Shown piece by piece: positions 9,125 to 18,943 of a stretch of DNA of 64,000 bases (its first letter is position 1; the number at the start of each line of letters is the position of its first letter). The DNA lies in assembly GCA_946902875.1 (NCBI GenBank), contig OX336340.1, positions 20,041,566 through 20,105,565 on the forward strand, given 5' to 3'. The notes below the pieces were generated by a model that saw nothing but the letters and a program-made list of their open reading frames with translations, was not told the DNA's origin and did not search any database. The stretch is from Nematopogon swammerdamellus. Its lineage: Eukaryota > Arthropoda > Insecta > Lepidoptera > Adelidae. Made by a program: the position numbers and the translations under genes.

Positions 9125-10133
9125 TATCCTTATACGAATTAAGCCATACACACCACGCTGTTCGGCGTTATCTAACTAATGTTATTGGCAATATAATAAT
9201 ATCATTTTAAATGAATGACCTCCTACCATATGTATAAATAAATTACTAGAAATAAATCAAAATGCTACTAAACAAAATACTTACCTTTCTTCGTCTCTCG
9301 GCAATGAAAAAAAAGACAAGTTTTCATTTGTCTGTTGACTTTTGCACCCGTCCACTGCACAATATTTACGTGATTTCGACATTTTCTAAATTCGAAAGCG
9401 CCACGCGCCCGGTCTGGCTGGATAGCGGCAGCCCACTGTTAATTGTAGATTAGCCGCTACGCCAAGCGGTAGGCATTTAACTCGCGACCTTGAGCAAGTG
9501 ACGAAGGCCTGCTATTTCTAGTGTTTAGATCATGTTCATCTTTAAATTAATGCACCACATATACACCTCAATATTATCCATAATAAAATGTTTGACTAAA
9601 TACTTGTGGCTATTTTATTATTCCTTATAGTTTGTGTGTTTCTACAAAGATATATTATGTACTAGCGTACTAGATAAATCGCTCGGCCAACTAACATGTT
9701 CCACCGAGTTGCGGTTCACGATCCTCAAGTCTCTTAGTCGAGCGCGAGAGGCCGCAGCGCGCAGTCGTCGCCTGCCTGCTGCGATCGCGCCTCGCCTACT
9801 TTAAACTAATACATTTACACATCTTAATCTAAAGTATATTTAGTCTATCTTATGTATATATCTGGTATATAGGTATAGCATTTAACTATTCATATTTAAG
9901 TTTATCTATCTTTTGTAATCCCGTACATCTGTCATATATTAAAACTTCTCTTTCCGCCACTCACCTAGCAGTTATCATACCCCAAAGGTATCCTGTTAGA
10001 AAATGCCTAGAGGCATTAAGTGTTACCTTTTGCCCATATTCTATTTGAGTGCAATAAATATACCTATCCAATACAATACAATACAATCTTCGTCGATGCG
10101 AAGGTGCGTGGCGAATCTGGAGATGAAGTGTTA
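9125..10133. other. Intergenic, no recognisable gene
   Basis: About 9520-9640 is the displaced continuation of the OR1 3' flank shared with OR2 (AATAAAATGTTTGAC at about 9582 includes a possible poly(A) signal). Near 9950-10020 is the inverted counterpart of 957-1010. Short open frames here show no family similarity I can recognise. Confidence 0.5.
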
Positions 10134-10443
10134 GACGGAGGTTACACGCTAGGTTTGGCATCAGTTCAGTCCGTGACCTTGGTCACGACCAGATTGACGC
10201 CAGACTGACGCCAGACGTAAAATACATTCGCACTATCAGTCTGCCATCAGTCTAGTATCAAAATATTTTAAAATCCATCAGTCTGGTCCATCATTCCAAA
10301 CCATCCATCCATCAAAGTAGATTAAACGGTCAGTCTGGACCAGAGCTTCGCTTCGTGCGCACGAAGCGCAGCTCTGGTCTGGACCATGGTTTAACCAGAC
10401 TGATGGACTGAACTGATGAAAAACCTAGCGTGTAACCTCCGTC
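10134..10443. mobile_element. MITE, 310 bp, TTA target duplication
   Basis: The terminal inverted repeat begins GACGGAGGTTACACGC and continues through CTAGGTTT. TTA is found immediately outside both ends (10131-10133, 10444-10446). A 3-bp TTA duplication and G-rich termini fit PIF/Harbinger-type nonautonomous elements. It has an internal palindrome around 10340-10380 (AGAGCTTCGCTTCGTGC) and several CAGTCTGG-type repeats. Confidence 0.8.
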
Positions 10444-10639
10444 TTAGAATGAAAAGACAATATGCACAACGACGCACGAGTGCGATCGTTCTCCCTACCC
10501 CTTGCCTCTCTCCCGCACGCTTCCCGCCCCGCCCCCTCCCCCCTTCCGCTCGACTCTGCGCTCCGCCTCCCCGCTACCTTACACCATACCTCAGTCGCTG
10601 GAACACCGCTTCTCTGTATATTTCTTCGGAGCGATAACT

Positions 10640-10765
10640 CTATATAATATTTCTTCAAAGGTGTTCTATCGCTTATACCACGGAGAGGCTCGGAGGAGCT
10701 GTTTGATGCGATCACGTCTTCCTCTTTCGACCTCCGCACAACACGCACTGAATAGATATTTCATG
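10640..10765 (+). mobile_element. CR1/Jockey-type LINE C-terminal fragment
   Basis: GGTGTTCTATCGCTTATACC and the bases after it translate as VFYRLYHGEA and resemble the better-preserved LINE C-terminus VFYRLFHGECSEELF at about 60950. The frame is broken soon after. Length about 120 bp. Confidence 0.55.
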
Positions 10766-10879
10766 TACGTTAACTCACAAGTACAAAAATTAGTTTTGTT
10801 TTGTAACAGTTTTCTGTTTTTGAAAGTGAAACAAGTTTCCATTTTACAGCAGAGCTACCTTCACCAATTAGGAAATGAT

Positions 10880-11277
10880 GGACGAAGAAAAAAGAGGGGT
10901 GTTATAAGTTTGACCCCTGTGCTGTGTCTGTCTGTCTGTGAGTCTGTGGTGTCGTAGCTACTAAACGGAAGGACCTTTTTGTATGCTGTTTTTTTTATTC
11001 TTAGATATGATTGATGAAGATCAGGCCAGCCGATTCGAAGGTCATCTGCACTTTTCCTGATTGGTAAAGGGATCTCAGCTGATATTTATTACATTACGGA
11101 AATTATTATGAGACTAACTGATGTAATTGTAACCATATCGACAAATTATATAACAGCATTAACAAATACGTCTCTTAAGTAGATTGAAATAAAAGTTAAG
11201 TTACAAATTTAAAAAAAACCCGAGACATCATCAACTCTTAAAAAGTTAAAAATAATTTCCGTTTAGTCACTAAACCG
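10880..11277. other. Non-coding repeat (GGGGTGTTATAAGTTTGAC family)
   Basis: A repeat starting at the pattern ACGAAGAAAAAAGAGGGGTG and running through CTGTCTGTCTGTGAGTC is also present in the minus-strand LINE at about 27975-28110. The rest is AT-rich; a motif around 11235-11270 (AATTTCCGTTTAGTCACT) recurs near 12965 and 17150. Confidence 0.5.
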
Positions 11278-12385
11278 GGGCCAGACATGTATCATTTACC
11301 CGATCCGATCACAGTATCCGTATTGCCGACGCGTATCACGATAATATGTTATGTGGAAGGGTGGTGATAAGCGGTCTCGATACGCCGCTATGATACGACC
11401 CGTTCCATTTCGAGTCGGCTTTTGTCCGATCATAAAAGGTGATACCACAGAACACCTATTAATAGCTTCCATTATCTTTGGGTGATACTGATATGGCACG
11501 GGCGTGATATGGCATTATGGCATTATTATTATTACGCTTGACAGGTCTCTGGAACTATAAAGCTAGAAACTCATTGGGCCCACGTACGCTACGCACGCGT
11601 ACGTGGGCGCGTCGGTCTCCACTCCATACATTTTATATGGAAGAGAACAGCACGCAATGTGTCGCGTAGCGTAGGGTGGCGTGGGCGCAATGAAACTGCG
11701 TGCTGTACTCTTCCATATAAAATGTATGGAGACCGACGCGCTCAGATTCGCGTGTGTGGCGTACGTGGGCCCAATGAGTTTCTAGCTTAACTTGTTGCTT
11801 GTTTAGACACTTTAAACAAAATATATTGTAGGCTTTTGTAGGAATAACCGCTGGCTAAGAATCTCAAAGTGATACTCAATCTTTTTTCCACTGGAATTTA
11901 GTTCCTGTATGTAGTACACATATTTTTCTAATTTTGTGGCCAATCAAATTAGTTAAATATTCGAAGTCACTAGGTGACACGAGGGTAAAGTTTTTGTATT
12001 TGCCACTAATGTGTTGAAATTTTAGGTCTCTCATCTTCTTCCTCCAATTCCGCTTCCGTTGCTAAATAATTCAGTTTACCACCAACGTCTTTGTCTAGGT
12101 TTTTTGTCTAGGTCTAGGTTTTGGCTTTTTTTTAATAACATTGTGAAAGAAAATAAAACAGGCGCAGGAAATTGCTAAATTCTCGCACACTTCAACCAAC
12201 GGCGACATATTGATTTGATTGAGAGCTGACACAGAACTGTCGGCAATTTGATACGCGATCATGACAATTCTGAAGATACGGATACGAAGCAAATCGAGGC
12301 GTCCACAACTAGATAAAGGGCTTGATACGTGATACGCTGATACGGATACGATGATCGGATCAGTCAAATGATCATATCTAGACCC
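11278..12385. mobile_element. TIR element, about 1.1 kb, with nested foldback
   Basis: The imperfect inverted repeats are about 50 bp: GGGCCAGACATGTATCATTT on the left against the complement of AAATGATCATATCTAGACCC on the right, with CCGATC and GTATCCGTAT conserved in both. The target duplication is not clear. The inner part holds a 229-bp foldback. No transposase is seen. The superfamily is undetermined; the termini are somewhat hAT-like. Confidence 0.65.
11560..11788. mobile_element. Foldback MITE, 229 bp
   Basis: The ends AAGCTAGAAACTCATTGGGC and its complement are perfectly inverted. Inner inverted motifs include GGTCTCCA.TCCATACATTTTATATGG and CGTACGTGGG. It is GC-rich in the arms and has no ORF. 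Confidence 0.8.
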
Positions 12386-12394
12386 AGCTACCTC

Positions 12395-12700
12395 GGGAGA
12401 CAGCTAAGTAAATAACGCAGAGCTGCGCGGTTCGGGGGACGCAACATCACCGAGTGTGAGCGACCTGTACCCTAATCACGAGATTTAACCTACTACGCTA
12501 CGTTACATTTTGATGGAGAAACGGAGCAGCGCCTCTAGTGATAGATTTTCAAACTTCGTTTCTCCATACAAAATGATGCTGAGAACACGGCGTAGCGTAG
12601 CGTAGCGTAGTAGGTTAAATCTCGTGATTAGGGTACTGAACGCGGGCAGACGGGTGAGGACATACTTCGTTGACGGCTATGTCTATTTTGCTGTTTTGAG
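12395..12700 (+). repeat. Dispersed repeat interrupted by a MITE
   Basis: GGGAGACAGCTAAGTAAATAACG onward, then GCAGACGGGTGAGGACATAC after the MITE, matches an uninterrupted copy at 17226-17340. There is no coding sequence. Confidence 0.7.
12468..12635. mobile_element. Foldback MITE, 168 bp, with empty-site paralogue
   Basis: The terminal inverted repeat begins TACCCTAATCACGAGATTT and continues to the ACCTACTACGCTACG motif. CTG lies directly outside both ends. The related copy at 17226-17340 has GAGCGACCCGAACGCGGG at this place, an unoccupied site consistent with a 3-bp duplication. Confidence 0.85.
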
Positions 12701-13027
12701 TTTTTTTTACATGATAACGTCACGTCTTATAAATTGATGAACACCGGCTGCACGCACGAAAAAGTGTCACGTTCCATCTGAGCCTGTGTGTGCAAGCGAG
12801 AGCGCGTAACAAGCGATAGAGAGGCACAATCGGCCCAAGCGTCGGCTTGTACACATTTATCTCTCTGGTTCTAAAGTACCAGGGCAGCAGAAATCGTTAT
12901 GACGTAAAACTATCGTCCGTAAACCGACTTTACAGACAAAGCGGTCGCCCAACGTCTTTAAAGTTACTAAACGGAAATAATTTTTTACTTTTAAGGGTTG
13001 TTAATGTGCCGATTTTTTTACCGGTAA

Positions 13028-13149
13028 TCTGCTGGCATGATACCTAACTGAGCGTGGTTTTGCGAGGAGAGGTGATTTTGGCTCTGTCGACTGCACCATT
13101 GGTCTCTCGGCACAGCCACTAATGCTGGTTTACATAAAAAAAAAATGCA
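13028..13149 (+). mobile_element. SINE 3' body fragment (GGCACAGCC type)
   Basis: It runs from GGCATGATACCTAACTGAGC through ATTGGTCTCTCGGCACAGCC to CTGGTTTACAT and an A-rich tail. Related copies on the minus strand lie at 21428-21545, 60776-60930 and 63700-63828. Its layout resembles the 3' body of the tRNA(Ser/Leu)-headed SINE. Confidence 0.65.
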
Positions 13150-13415
13150 TTACTTCAATAAAATCATATATTGTGGATGTATATTATATACCAATATATT
13201 TAAAGAAAATCTGTAATAACCTATGCACCTATGTGCCTCGATTCTATGTTCGTTTATATGTCGAGATAATATAATATTCAAACAACTCACATGGTGTTTT
13301 CTTTCACTGACGTTTCCTGGGGCGGCGACGCCGCGAAAACAGTTAGGCATACATAATGGAAGGGAATGAAGATCTGTAATCAATTTAAATTTATAGGTTG
13401 AGTTGATTGTCTATA
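13150..13415 (+). promoter_or_regulatory. Orphan copy of the OR 5' flank
   Basis: The stretch corresponds to 20380-20641, the DNA directly upstream of OR2: a degenerate Helitron-like piece, and then TAGGCATACATAATGGAAGG through GGTTGAGTTGATTG. The OR2 and OR3 upstream blocks have the same second part. No exon 1 (ATGATTCCCAAG) follows here. It could be the remains of a lost receptor copy or just a duplicated repeat. Confidence 0.5.
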
Positions 13416-13532
13416 CTAGAGCCATTACGAATGCAAAGTTTGAGTTATAAATCATTATGTCAATAAGGACGTACAATTTGCGCGAGTTGTTTGTCGATAA
13501 TTAGCTAATTCGCACACGCAGGTAGTAAAGTC

Positions 13533-13699
13533 ACAGAATAGAAAAGAGTACAAAGTGTCGATGAGTCATTAGGTAAGTGACATTAGCTAAATTCATATTT
13601 AATGAGTGGTGATTTCCTATAAATAGCTGCATAAGTCACGTATTTATTCATTAACTATTCTACTTTTTCTGAACGCGATCGCTAATTTTTTGGTGCACG
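13533..13699. other. Short piece of 430-bp repeat, then AT-rich spacer
   Basis: The first bases (CACAGAATAGAAAAGAGTAC) match the start of the 8695/24672 repeat. The rest is not assigned. Confidence 0.5.
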
Positions 13700-13999
13700 A
13701 TGAAGATGTTGTTCTCCAACATAGTTTTAAATACTTTTAAGGGAGATATTAAAGCCCAGGCTCGAACCGTCATTTATAATGTGTTTTTGGTGAATGAGCT
13801 AAAATGTAATCCTGGAAAACTATCTCGTCTTGACTTTAATAAACCACGCGAAATTACGGCGCTTTTTTGTGGAGTATCGACTGTGGACAAAATCAAGAAA
13901 GAAGTGTCGATATTGGGCCACCCATCCACGCCAAGAAAAGCATACATGAAGTCGGCGACTGTATCTGATATTGATAATTTTGATATTATGTTCGTTTAG
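13700..13999 (+). pseudogene. Transposase N-terminal DNA-binding fragment
   Basis: A 99-codon frame starting at the ATG in GTGCACGATGAAG encodes a basic helical region with QARTVIYNVF, a HTH-like GVSTVDKIKKEV, a following PSTPRKA and an acidic VSDIDNFDIMF. This order resembles the N-terminal HTH part of IS630/Tc1-mariner-like transposases common in Lepidoptera. No DDE catalytic core follows, so it is a truncated fragment. The family call rests on pattern memory. Confidence 0.45.
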
Positions 14000-14084
14000 G
14001 CTTTACCGCTGTTACACATTATATAATGTTTTTACGGTTATGCGGTATAATTAAAGCTACTCGCTTTTGTTTGTCGACGTTTCG

Positions 14085-14215
14085 TCCCATCAAGAACGGC
14101 ACGATCAAAGAGGGAAACACTGACATGGCACCTAGTTCACCCAATGTTATGGGCTGACATCACGGACGTTGCAGGTGATGTAGCCAACCGTGTCAGTTTC
14201 CATAAAAAAAAAAAC
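14085..14215 (+). mobile_element. SINE 3' fragment
   Basis: CACTGACATGGCACCTAGTTC, TGTTATGGGCTGACATCACG, GATGTAGCCAACCGTGTCAG, then an A run: this is the 3' half of the SINE whose complete form is at 51682-52068. The 5' head is absent. Confidence 0.8.
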
Positions 14216-14646
14216 TCGGCCCATTTTATTGAGGAGATACCGAAACTCAAACTGGAACCTGATGACCTCATTCATGGTAAGTTTTGATGTGGAGTCCCTC
14301 TATACAAATGTACCTCTGACGGATGCGTTGGTTATAATTGGTAAAAACTGACCAACAAGAACGTAGACACGGGGTACATACACAAAACTTATAGAGCACT
14401 GTCTGCGACAAAATTATTTCCTCTGGCAAGGAGATTTCTATCTTCAGTTAGACGGAGTTGCGATGAGGTCGCCAGTAGCTCCCGTGGTGGCGAATCCGTT
14501 TATAGAGAACCGTTTATGGGAGCGGGCGCTGTCTACAGTGGAACATACTCCAGTCATCTGGTTCAGATACGTGGACGACACTTTCGCGATATTTCCTCAC
14601 GGCCGGATTACCGCCGACCGCATAACCGAAAAAAACATTCTATAAT
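14216..14646 (+). pseudogene. Penelope-like reverse transcriptase fragment
   Basis: Two frames give typical Penelope-like RT motifs: VSFDVESLYTNVPLTDAL (the first catalytic Asp is in SFDV) near 14285, and SPVAPVVANPFIE followed by FRYVDDTFAIFPHG near 14470-14610 (the YVDD box). The frames do not join, and neither the N-terminal part nor a GIY-YIG endonuclease is present. It is a dead fragment, adjacent to a SINE remnant. Confidence 0.75.
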
Positions 14647-15599
14647 ATTTTCATATTAGGTTACTGGAAAAAAGTCTGCGCAGGGCGTGACTTATGACAT
14701 CGAGGAGGGGCTTCGACTCCCGCGTAGACTTGCATAGATATTTTAGGTTAGGTTAAATGGACGTGGACTACCACGTGTAAATTATTTTACTATTCATTAT
14801 GAAAGGGAGAAGGTATTCTGACACAGATGAGATACTGGTTCTGCGTTTATGTAAGAGGTTGCATGCTTGTCAGTTACCACTACGGATGTAATGCGGATAC
14901 GCTTACTCTTTGCATACATTTTCCTATTATTGGAATTCTTAATAAGTTTGTATTAACCTTATTATGCGAGCCTGGCACGCTCTTGGCCGTTTTTAACCGA
15001 CTTAAAAAAAAGGAGGAGGTTCTCAATTCTACTGTTTTTTTTATGTTTGTTACCTCAGAACTTTCGACTGGGTGAACCGATTTTGAAAATTCTTTTTTTA
15101 TTTGAAAGCTGGTGCTTCCCGTGTGGTCCCATTTTTAACCGACTTCCAAAAAAGGAGGAGGTTCTCAATTCGACTGTATGTTTTTTATTTTTTTTATTTT
15201 TTTGTATGTTTGTTACGCGATTTCTCCGTCAATTGAGGGCCGATTTAGAAAATTCTTCTTTTGTTTGTTAGGTCATACTTCCGAGGTGGTCCCATTTCAA
15301 TTTTATCGAAATTGGTTCAGTGGTTTTCGAAAATTCAACATAACACTATGGTGTGTGGTTACCTTCAGCAAAACTTGTGATGTGGTCGTTTTCAGTTTGA
15401 TAAATTACTATGGTGTGTGGTTACCTTTAGCAAAACTTTTGTGATGTGGACTTTTTCAGCAATTTGCAGTTTGACATGGCGAATAATTCTGTACCACTTT
15501 AACCGATTTCGATTATTCTTTTTTATGTAATATTACTAAAAAGAATGAAATAAAAACTGTTTAAAAAAATATAAAACTGATTTCCAAATAAAATCCAAC
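14647..15599 (+). repeat. Dispersed repeat (ACCGACTTCCAAAAAAGGAGG type)
   Basis: The 15000-15560 segment has two successive starts of the motif AACCGACTT.AAAAAAGGAGGAGG, then GTTACGCGATTTCTCCGTCA and CACTATGGTGTGTGGTTACC. The same repeat lies inverted at about 29340-29450 and 29740-30600. The open frames in it are not protein-like. 14647-14999 holds nothing recognised. Confidence 0.65.
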
Positions 15600-15622
15600 A
15601 TCAACCAACCATCAACCATCCA

Positions 15623-15667
15623 TGCATCATTTTTGCTTGCTTTGCTAAAGCAAGCAAAAATGACGCA
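15623..15667. repeat. Perfect-type hairpin, 45 bp
   Basis: TGCATCATTTTTGCTTGC pairs with GCAAGCAAAAATGACGCA around a short TTTGCTAAA loop. Confidence 0.75.
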
Positions 15668-15691
15668 TGAAAGAAAACATGAGTGGATGAA

Positions 15692-16053
15692 ATCCTTTGT
15701 GATTTGTATAGCCTTTTTAGCACCGCCTTCAACTCTAGGGTTGTTTTTTTTTAGGTTTTTATTTCATATATTTTTGAAGGCGGTTTTTATATTTTTCTTT
15801 TAAATAGTTTTTTAGTTCTACTTTTTTTAGGAAGTCGGTTTTTAATTTGGTCAAGATCGGATTGGAAAGCGACGCGGATTCGCGAGGCCAAAGGCCGAGC
15901 GATTCCGCCGAGTACATTAATAGCAAAACATTACTAAAAAAAGCTGTGAAATAAAAAACTATTTAAAAAAATATAAAAACCGCCTTCAAAAATGTATGAA
16001 ATAAAAAAAAACGAACCCTAGAGTTGAAGGCGGTGATATCCTTTGTGATTTGT
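15692..16053. repeat. Foldback element with 16-bp flanking direct repeats
   Basis: Inverted repeats CACCGCCTTCAACTCTAGGG (15721) and its complement (ending 16035) enclose two further inverted pairs, such as TTTTGAAGGCGGTTTTTATA. Outside them ATCCTTTGTGATTTGT occurs as a direct repeat at 15692-15707 and 16038-16053. The central part contains GCGAGGCCAAAGGCCGAGCG. There is no ORF. Confidence 0.75.
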
Positions 16054-16910
16054 GTAGGTGATCGCTGCCAGTATCGAAGCGGTTAAGGACAGTAACGTCT
16101 ATACACGATGATTTACTATCCGCCAGTATGTAGTCGATCTCGTTTCTCGTACAACCGTCAGGGCTGGCCCACGTCCATTTCCTTTTCTCCTTTTTCAGGA
16201 AAAAGTTATTCATGGCGTGGAGCTGGTTGGCCTCAAGATAGTTGACTAAAATCTGGCCGCGTCGATTCCTGTCACCGATCCCTACGGACCTACTGCTCTG
16301 TCTCCCTTCAGAGGCTGCCCATTTTGGCATTTAAATCTCCCATCACCTACAAAAAGTGAGATTTGTTGGTTTCTAAGGCTTTCGATACATCCTCGTAGAA
16401 CTACTCCACCTCGTCGTCAGCGTGCGAACTCGTGGGAGCGTATACCTGCACCACCTTTAGCTGATACCGCTTGTTCAGCCTGATGATGATATAGGCCACT
16501 CTGTCCGACACGCTGTCGATTTCAATGATGCTGTTCACGAGGCTGCGCCTCACCATAAATCCCACTCCACCTTCCGATTTTTGAGGTTTCCCTTTGAAGT
16601 AAAACAGGTTGCCGGAACGTAGCACTTCAGTCTCTTCGCCCTTTCTTCTGACCTCACAAAGACCCAGGATGCCCCATTTTATATAAGCCAGCTCCTGTTC
16701 CAGCTCGACCAGTTTCTCGTGCGTTCTCAAGGTCCGTATATTGTAGGTAGCCAAGTGTAGCTGGGTATGGCAGCCAGATCTAACCCAGGGATTCTTAGCA
16801 CCCCTCACTCCGCCGGAGCCTGGACCGCCACCACGATGATCCGGAATAGTGGGGCCGCTGGGAACTAGGGGCCGAGGTACTGTTTTACTTTTCATGGAGG
16901 TTTTGGCCAT
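16054..16910 (-). pseudogene. RTE-type LINE, endonuclease part only
   Basis: On the minus strand, from ATG at 16908-16910, the frame encodes LATYNIRTLRTHEKLVELE (N-terminal endonuclease motif TYNIRTL), LGLCEVRRKGEE (catalytic Glu), GGVGFMVRRSLV, then VVQVYAPTS. After a stop at about 16400 the frame continues with VMGDLNAKMG, shifts, and ends with RKWTWASPDG, NEIDYILAD and FDTGSDH (the SDH box). These are the apurinic-endonuclease motifs of RTE-clade LINEs in order. The reverse transcriptase and 3' end are missing, the opposite of ordinary 5' truncation. Confidence 0.85.
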
Positions 16911-17225
16911 AAATCGCCACGTTGGCCAAACGTCTTGGCGAGTCTTCCGCTCTCGTCAGCCTTAAGATTGTAATAACTACGGTATTAGGCACCTATGTTT
17001 CCAGGATACACCGCGAGGTGGCAGTCAGAAATTGGAGAAAGAATTTCACTTCGCCACTACTACACCATCGTGCGATAGGGCAGCATTAGCAGGAGATTAA
17101 TTCAGCCCCCCGTTTATATCCCACATCAGCAACCCTTAAAAAGTAAAAATTAATTACCGTTTAGTCACTTAAAAGCATGGCTGAATAAACTCCTTTATCT
17201 TATGGATCTTATTGATCCATGCCTA
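16911..17225. other. 5' region of the RTE fragment and spacer
   Basis: This is probably the RTE 5' UTR on the minus strand near 16911-17050. Beyond it is a short repeat (AAAAAGTAAAAATTAATTACCG) also seen near 11240 and 12960. No gene is seen. Confidence 0.4.
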
Positions 17226-17340
17226 AAAGCGTCGGGGGACAGCTAAGTACATAACTCAGAGCTGTACGGTTCGGGGGTAGCGACATCACCGAGTGAGCGA
17301 CCCGAACGCGGGCAGACGGGTGCGGGCATACATCGTTGAC
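17226..17340 (+). repeat. Uninterrupted copy of the 12395-12700 repeat
   Basis: CGGGGGACAGCTAAGTACAT, GCGACATCACCGAGTGAGCG and GGGCAGACGGGTGCGGGCAT match both flanks of the MITE at 12468-12635. This shows what the target looked like before insertion. Confidence 0.8.
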
Positions 17341-17634
17341 AATTGTGTTCATTATGCATTTGTTTTAGTAACTTGGGAATTGGATTTGGAGGCTGAAACG
17401 ATGACCCTTAAGGGGGAGATAAATAAGGAATCAGAAAGGTTTAAAACATACTTCAAGAATTATATCCTCTCTGTGCAAAAGTAAATATATACCAATCCCT
17501 CAAAGGTTCGGACACATAACGCACACACGGCACGATCACACATCCAACATTCACCCACACACCCTCACCCTCACACACACACACACACACACCCTCCCTT
17601 ACACACACACTAATACACAACACCCTCACCTGAG
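17341..17634. other. LINE-like tail remnant and (CA)n-rich stretch
   Basis: A short frame (about 17340-17484, containing GEINKESERFKTYFKNYI) is followed by an A/C-rich stretch of CACAC and ACCCTC runs up to about 17630. The same order, a short LINE-type C-terminus and then CA-rich DNA, occurs at 47117-47600. Confidence 0.4.
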
Positions 17635-17815
17635 GATAAACCTTGTCGATCAAAGTAAGTAACTATGGGCGAGGCCGAAGGCCGAGCTTCGTTTAGGTAA
17701 ACGATAAACCTTCTTAAATAAAGTAAGTAGCTAACGGCGAGGCTTCAGGCTAAGCTGTATCCTGGAATACAATAAACCTTCTCGAAGAAAGTACGTAACT
17801 AAGGGCGAGACCACT
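17635..17815 (+). repeat. 68-bp tandem repeat, about 2.7 units
   Basis: Units starting at 17635, 17703 and 17771 share RATAAACCTT, then AAAGTAAGTARCTA and GGCGAGGC. They diverge moderately. Confidence 0.7.
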
Positions 17816-18943
17816 GGCACGCCCCATCCCCCCCCCCTAAAATGTGAAAAACCAAAAACCGCCTTTTTTATTTATTTTCAGTAGCTGTAATTCAAATTTT
17901 CATGTTTCTAACTTCAAATAACAAAGACTTTCATACAAAGTCGTCGTCCCCATTTCCACATTAAAGTAGAAATTTCCAAAAATCCTTTCTTAACGGATGC
18001 TTTCGTTATAAAATAAACCTATGTTCCAAATTTCAGCTTTCTAGACTTAGTAGTTTTGGCTGTGCGTTGATTGATCAGTCAGTCAGGACAAACAATTTTA
18101 TAAGTATAGATATCTACTCTTTATTATATTCGTCTCTTCTACCAAAAGCATCTATCACAACGCAACAGAACTGCTAATGCCATCTATTACGACCATTCTA
18201 CACTAAATTCCGTTATGCTATACTTTGGATTTTTATCATTTTATTATTATATACATATTAAGTCGTGTCAATGCTGTCTTATTTTGCTTTGCTCCCAAGC
18301 CCCCCTAACCCATAACTATACTATACTATTTGATACATCATACATATGTGTGCGATCAGGATGGCACATTTGTTTATTGTGAATAACAAACCTACCTACC
18401 TATATAAATATATATAGACATTTCATTTTCTCCTCTAAGTGTTCTTGATTATGAAGTCCACATTAGTTTTTTTTTTCTCGTCCTATAATTTAAGTTAAAT
18501 ATGTAAAATACGTAGCTGAAGTAGCATATTGTGTAATCGCTATATTATTACTTTAATTAAGTTCTCTTTTTTTGCTATTTGTTTGTATTTCCGAAATAAA
18601 TAAATAAATAAATAAATATACCGTTAGAAAGGGCGTAAACTAGCAAACTTTTTAAAAGAAAATGAAGCTATCAATAGCTGTCAGTTGTTTTCTAAATGAA
18701 TTAGGAAATTAAGATTCTGTCACATTTTTACTCGCCCTTGGGACTTTCGGAAGTCATAAGACCTTTTCATGGTATTACCTTCATCAAATAATATTTTTTC
18801 TAAAACAAGGATACGTAGTAAAATTCAATAAATCTTATTTCGTGCTGATACAATCATAAACAAAAAAGTTACAAGGGTTTAAAGCTGGGATTTTGGTAAT
18901 TTTCAAAAATAAAGAAAAAAAAATCGTATCTCGATACCACGTG
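17816..18943. other. Repeat-derived non-coding DNA
   Basis: Around 18110-18240 is a piece of the Helitron family at 39230-39410 (inverted: TCTACTCTTTATTATATTC, ACGCAACAGAACTGCTAATG). A TAAATAAATAAA run lies at 18594-18617. Otherwise nothing is recognised. Confidence 0.45.

Noticed and set aside
17510..17630. CRISPR-like or satellite-like array
   Set aside because: Simple CA/CCCTC-rich low-complexity DNA without regular repeat-spacer structure; no CRISPR array is expected in an insect genome and none was seen.
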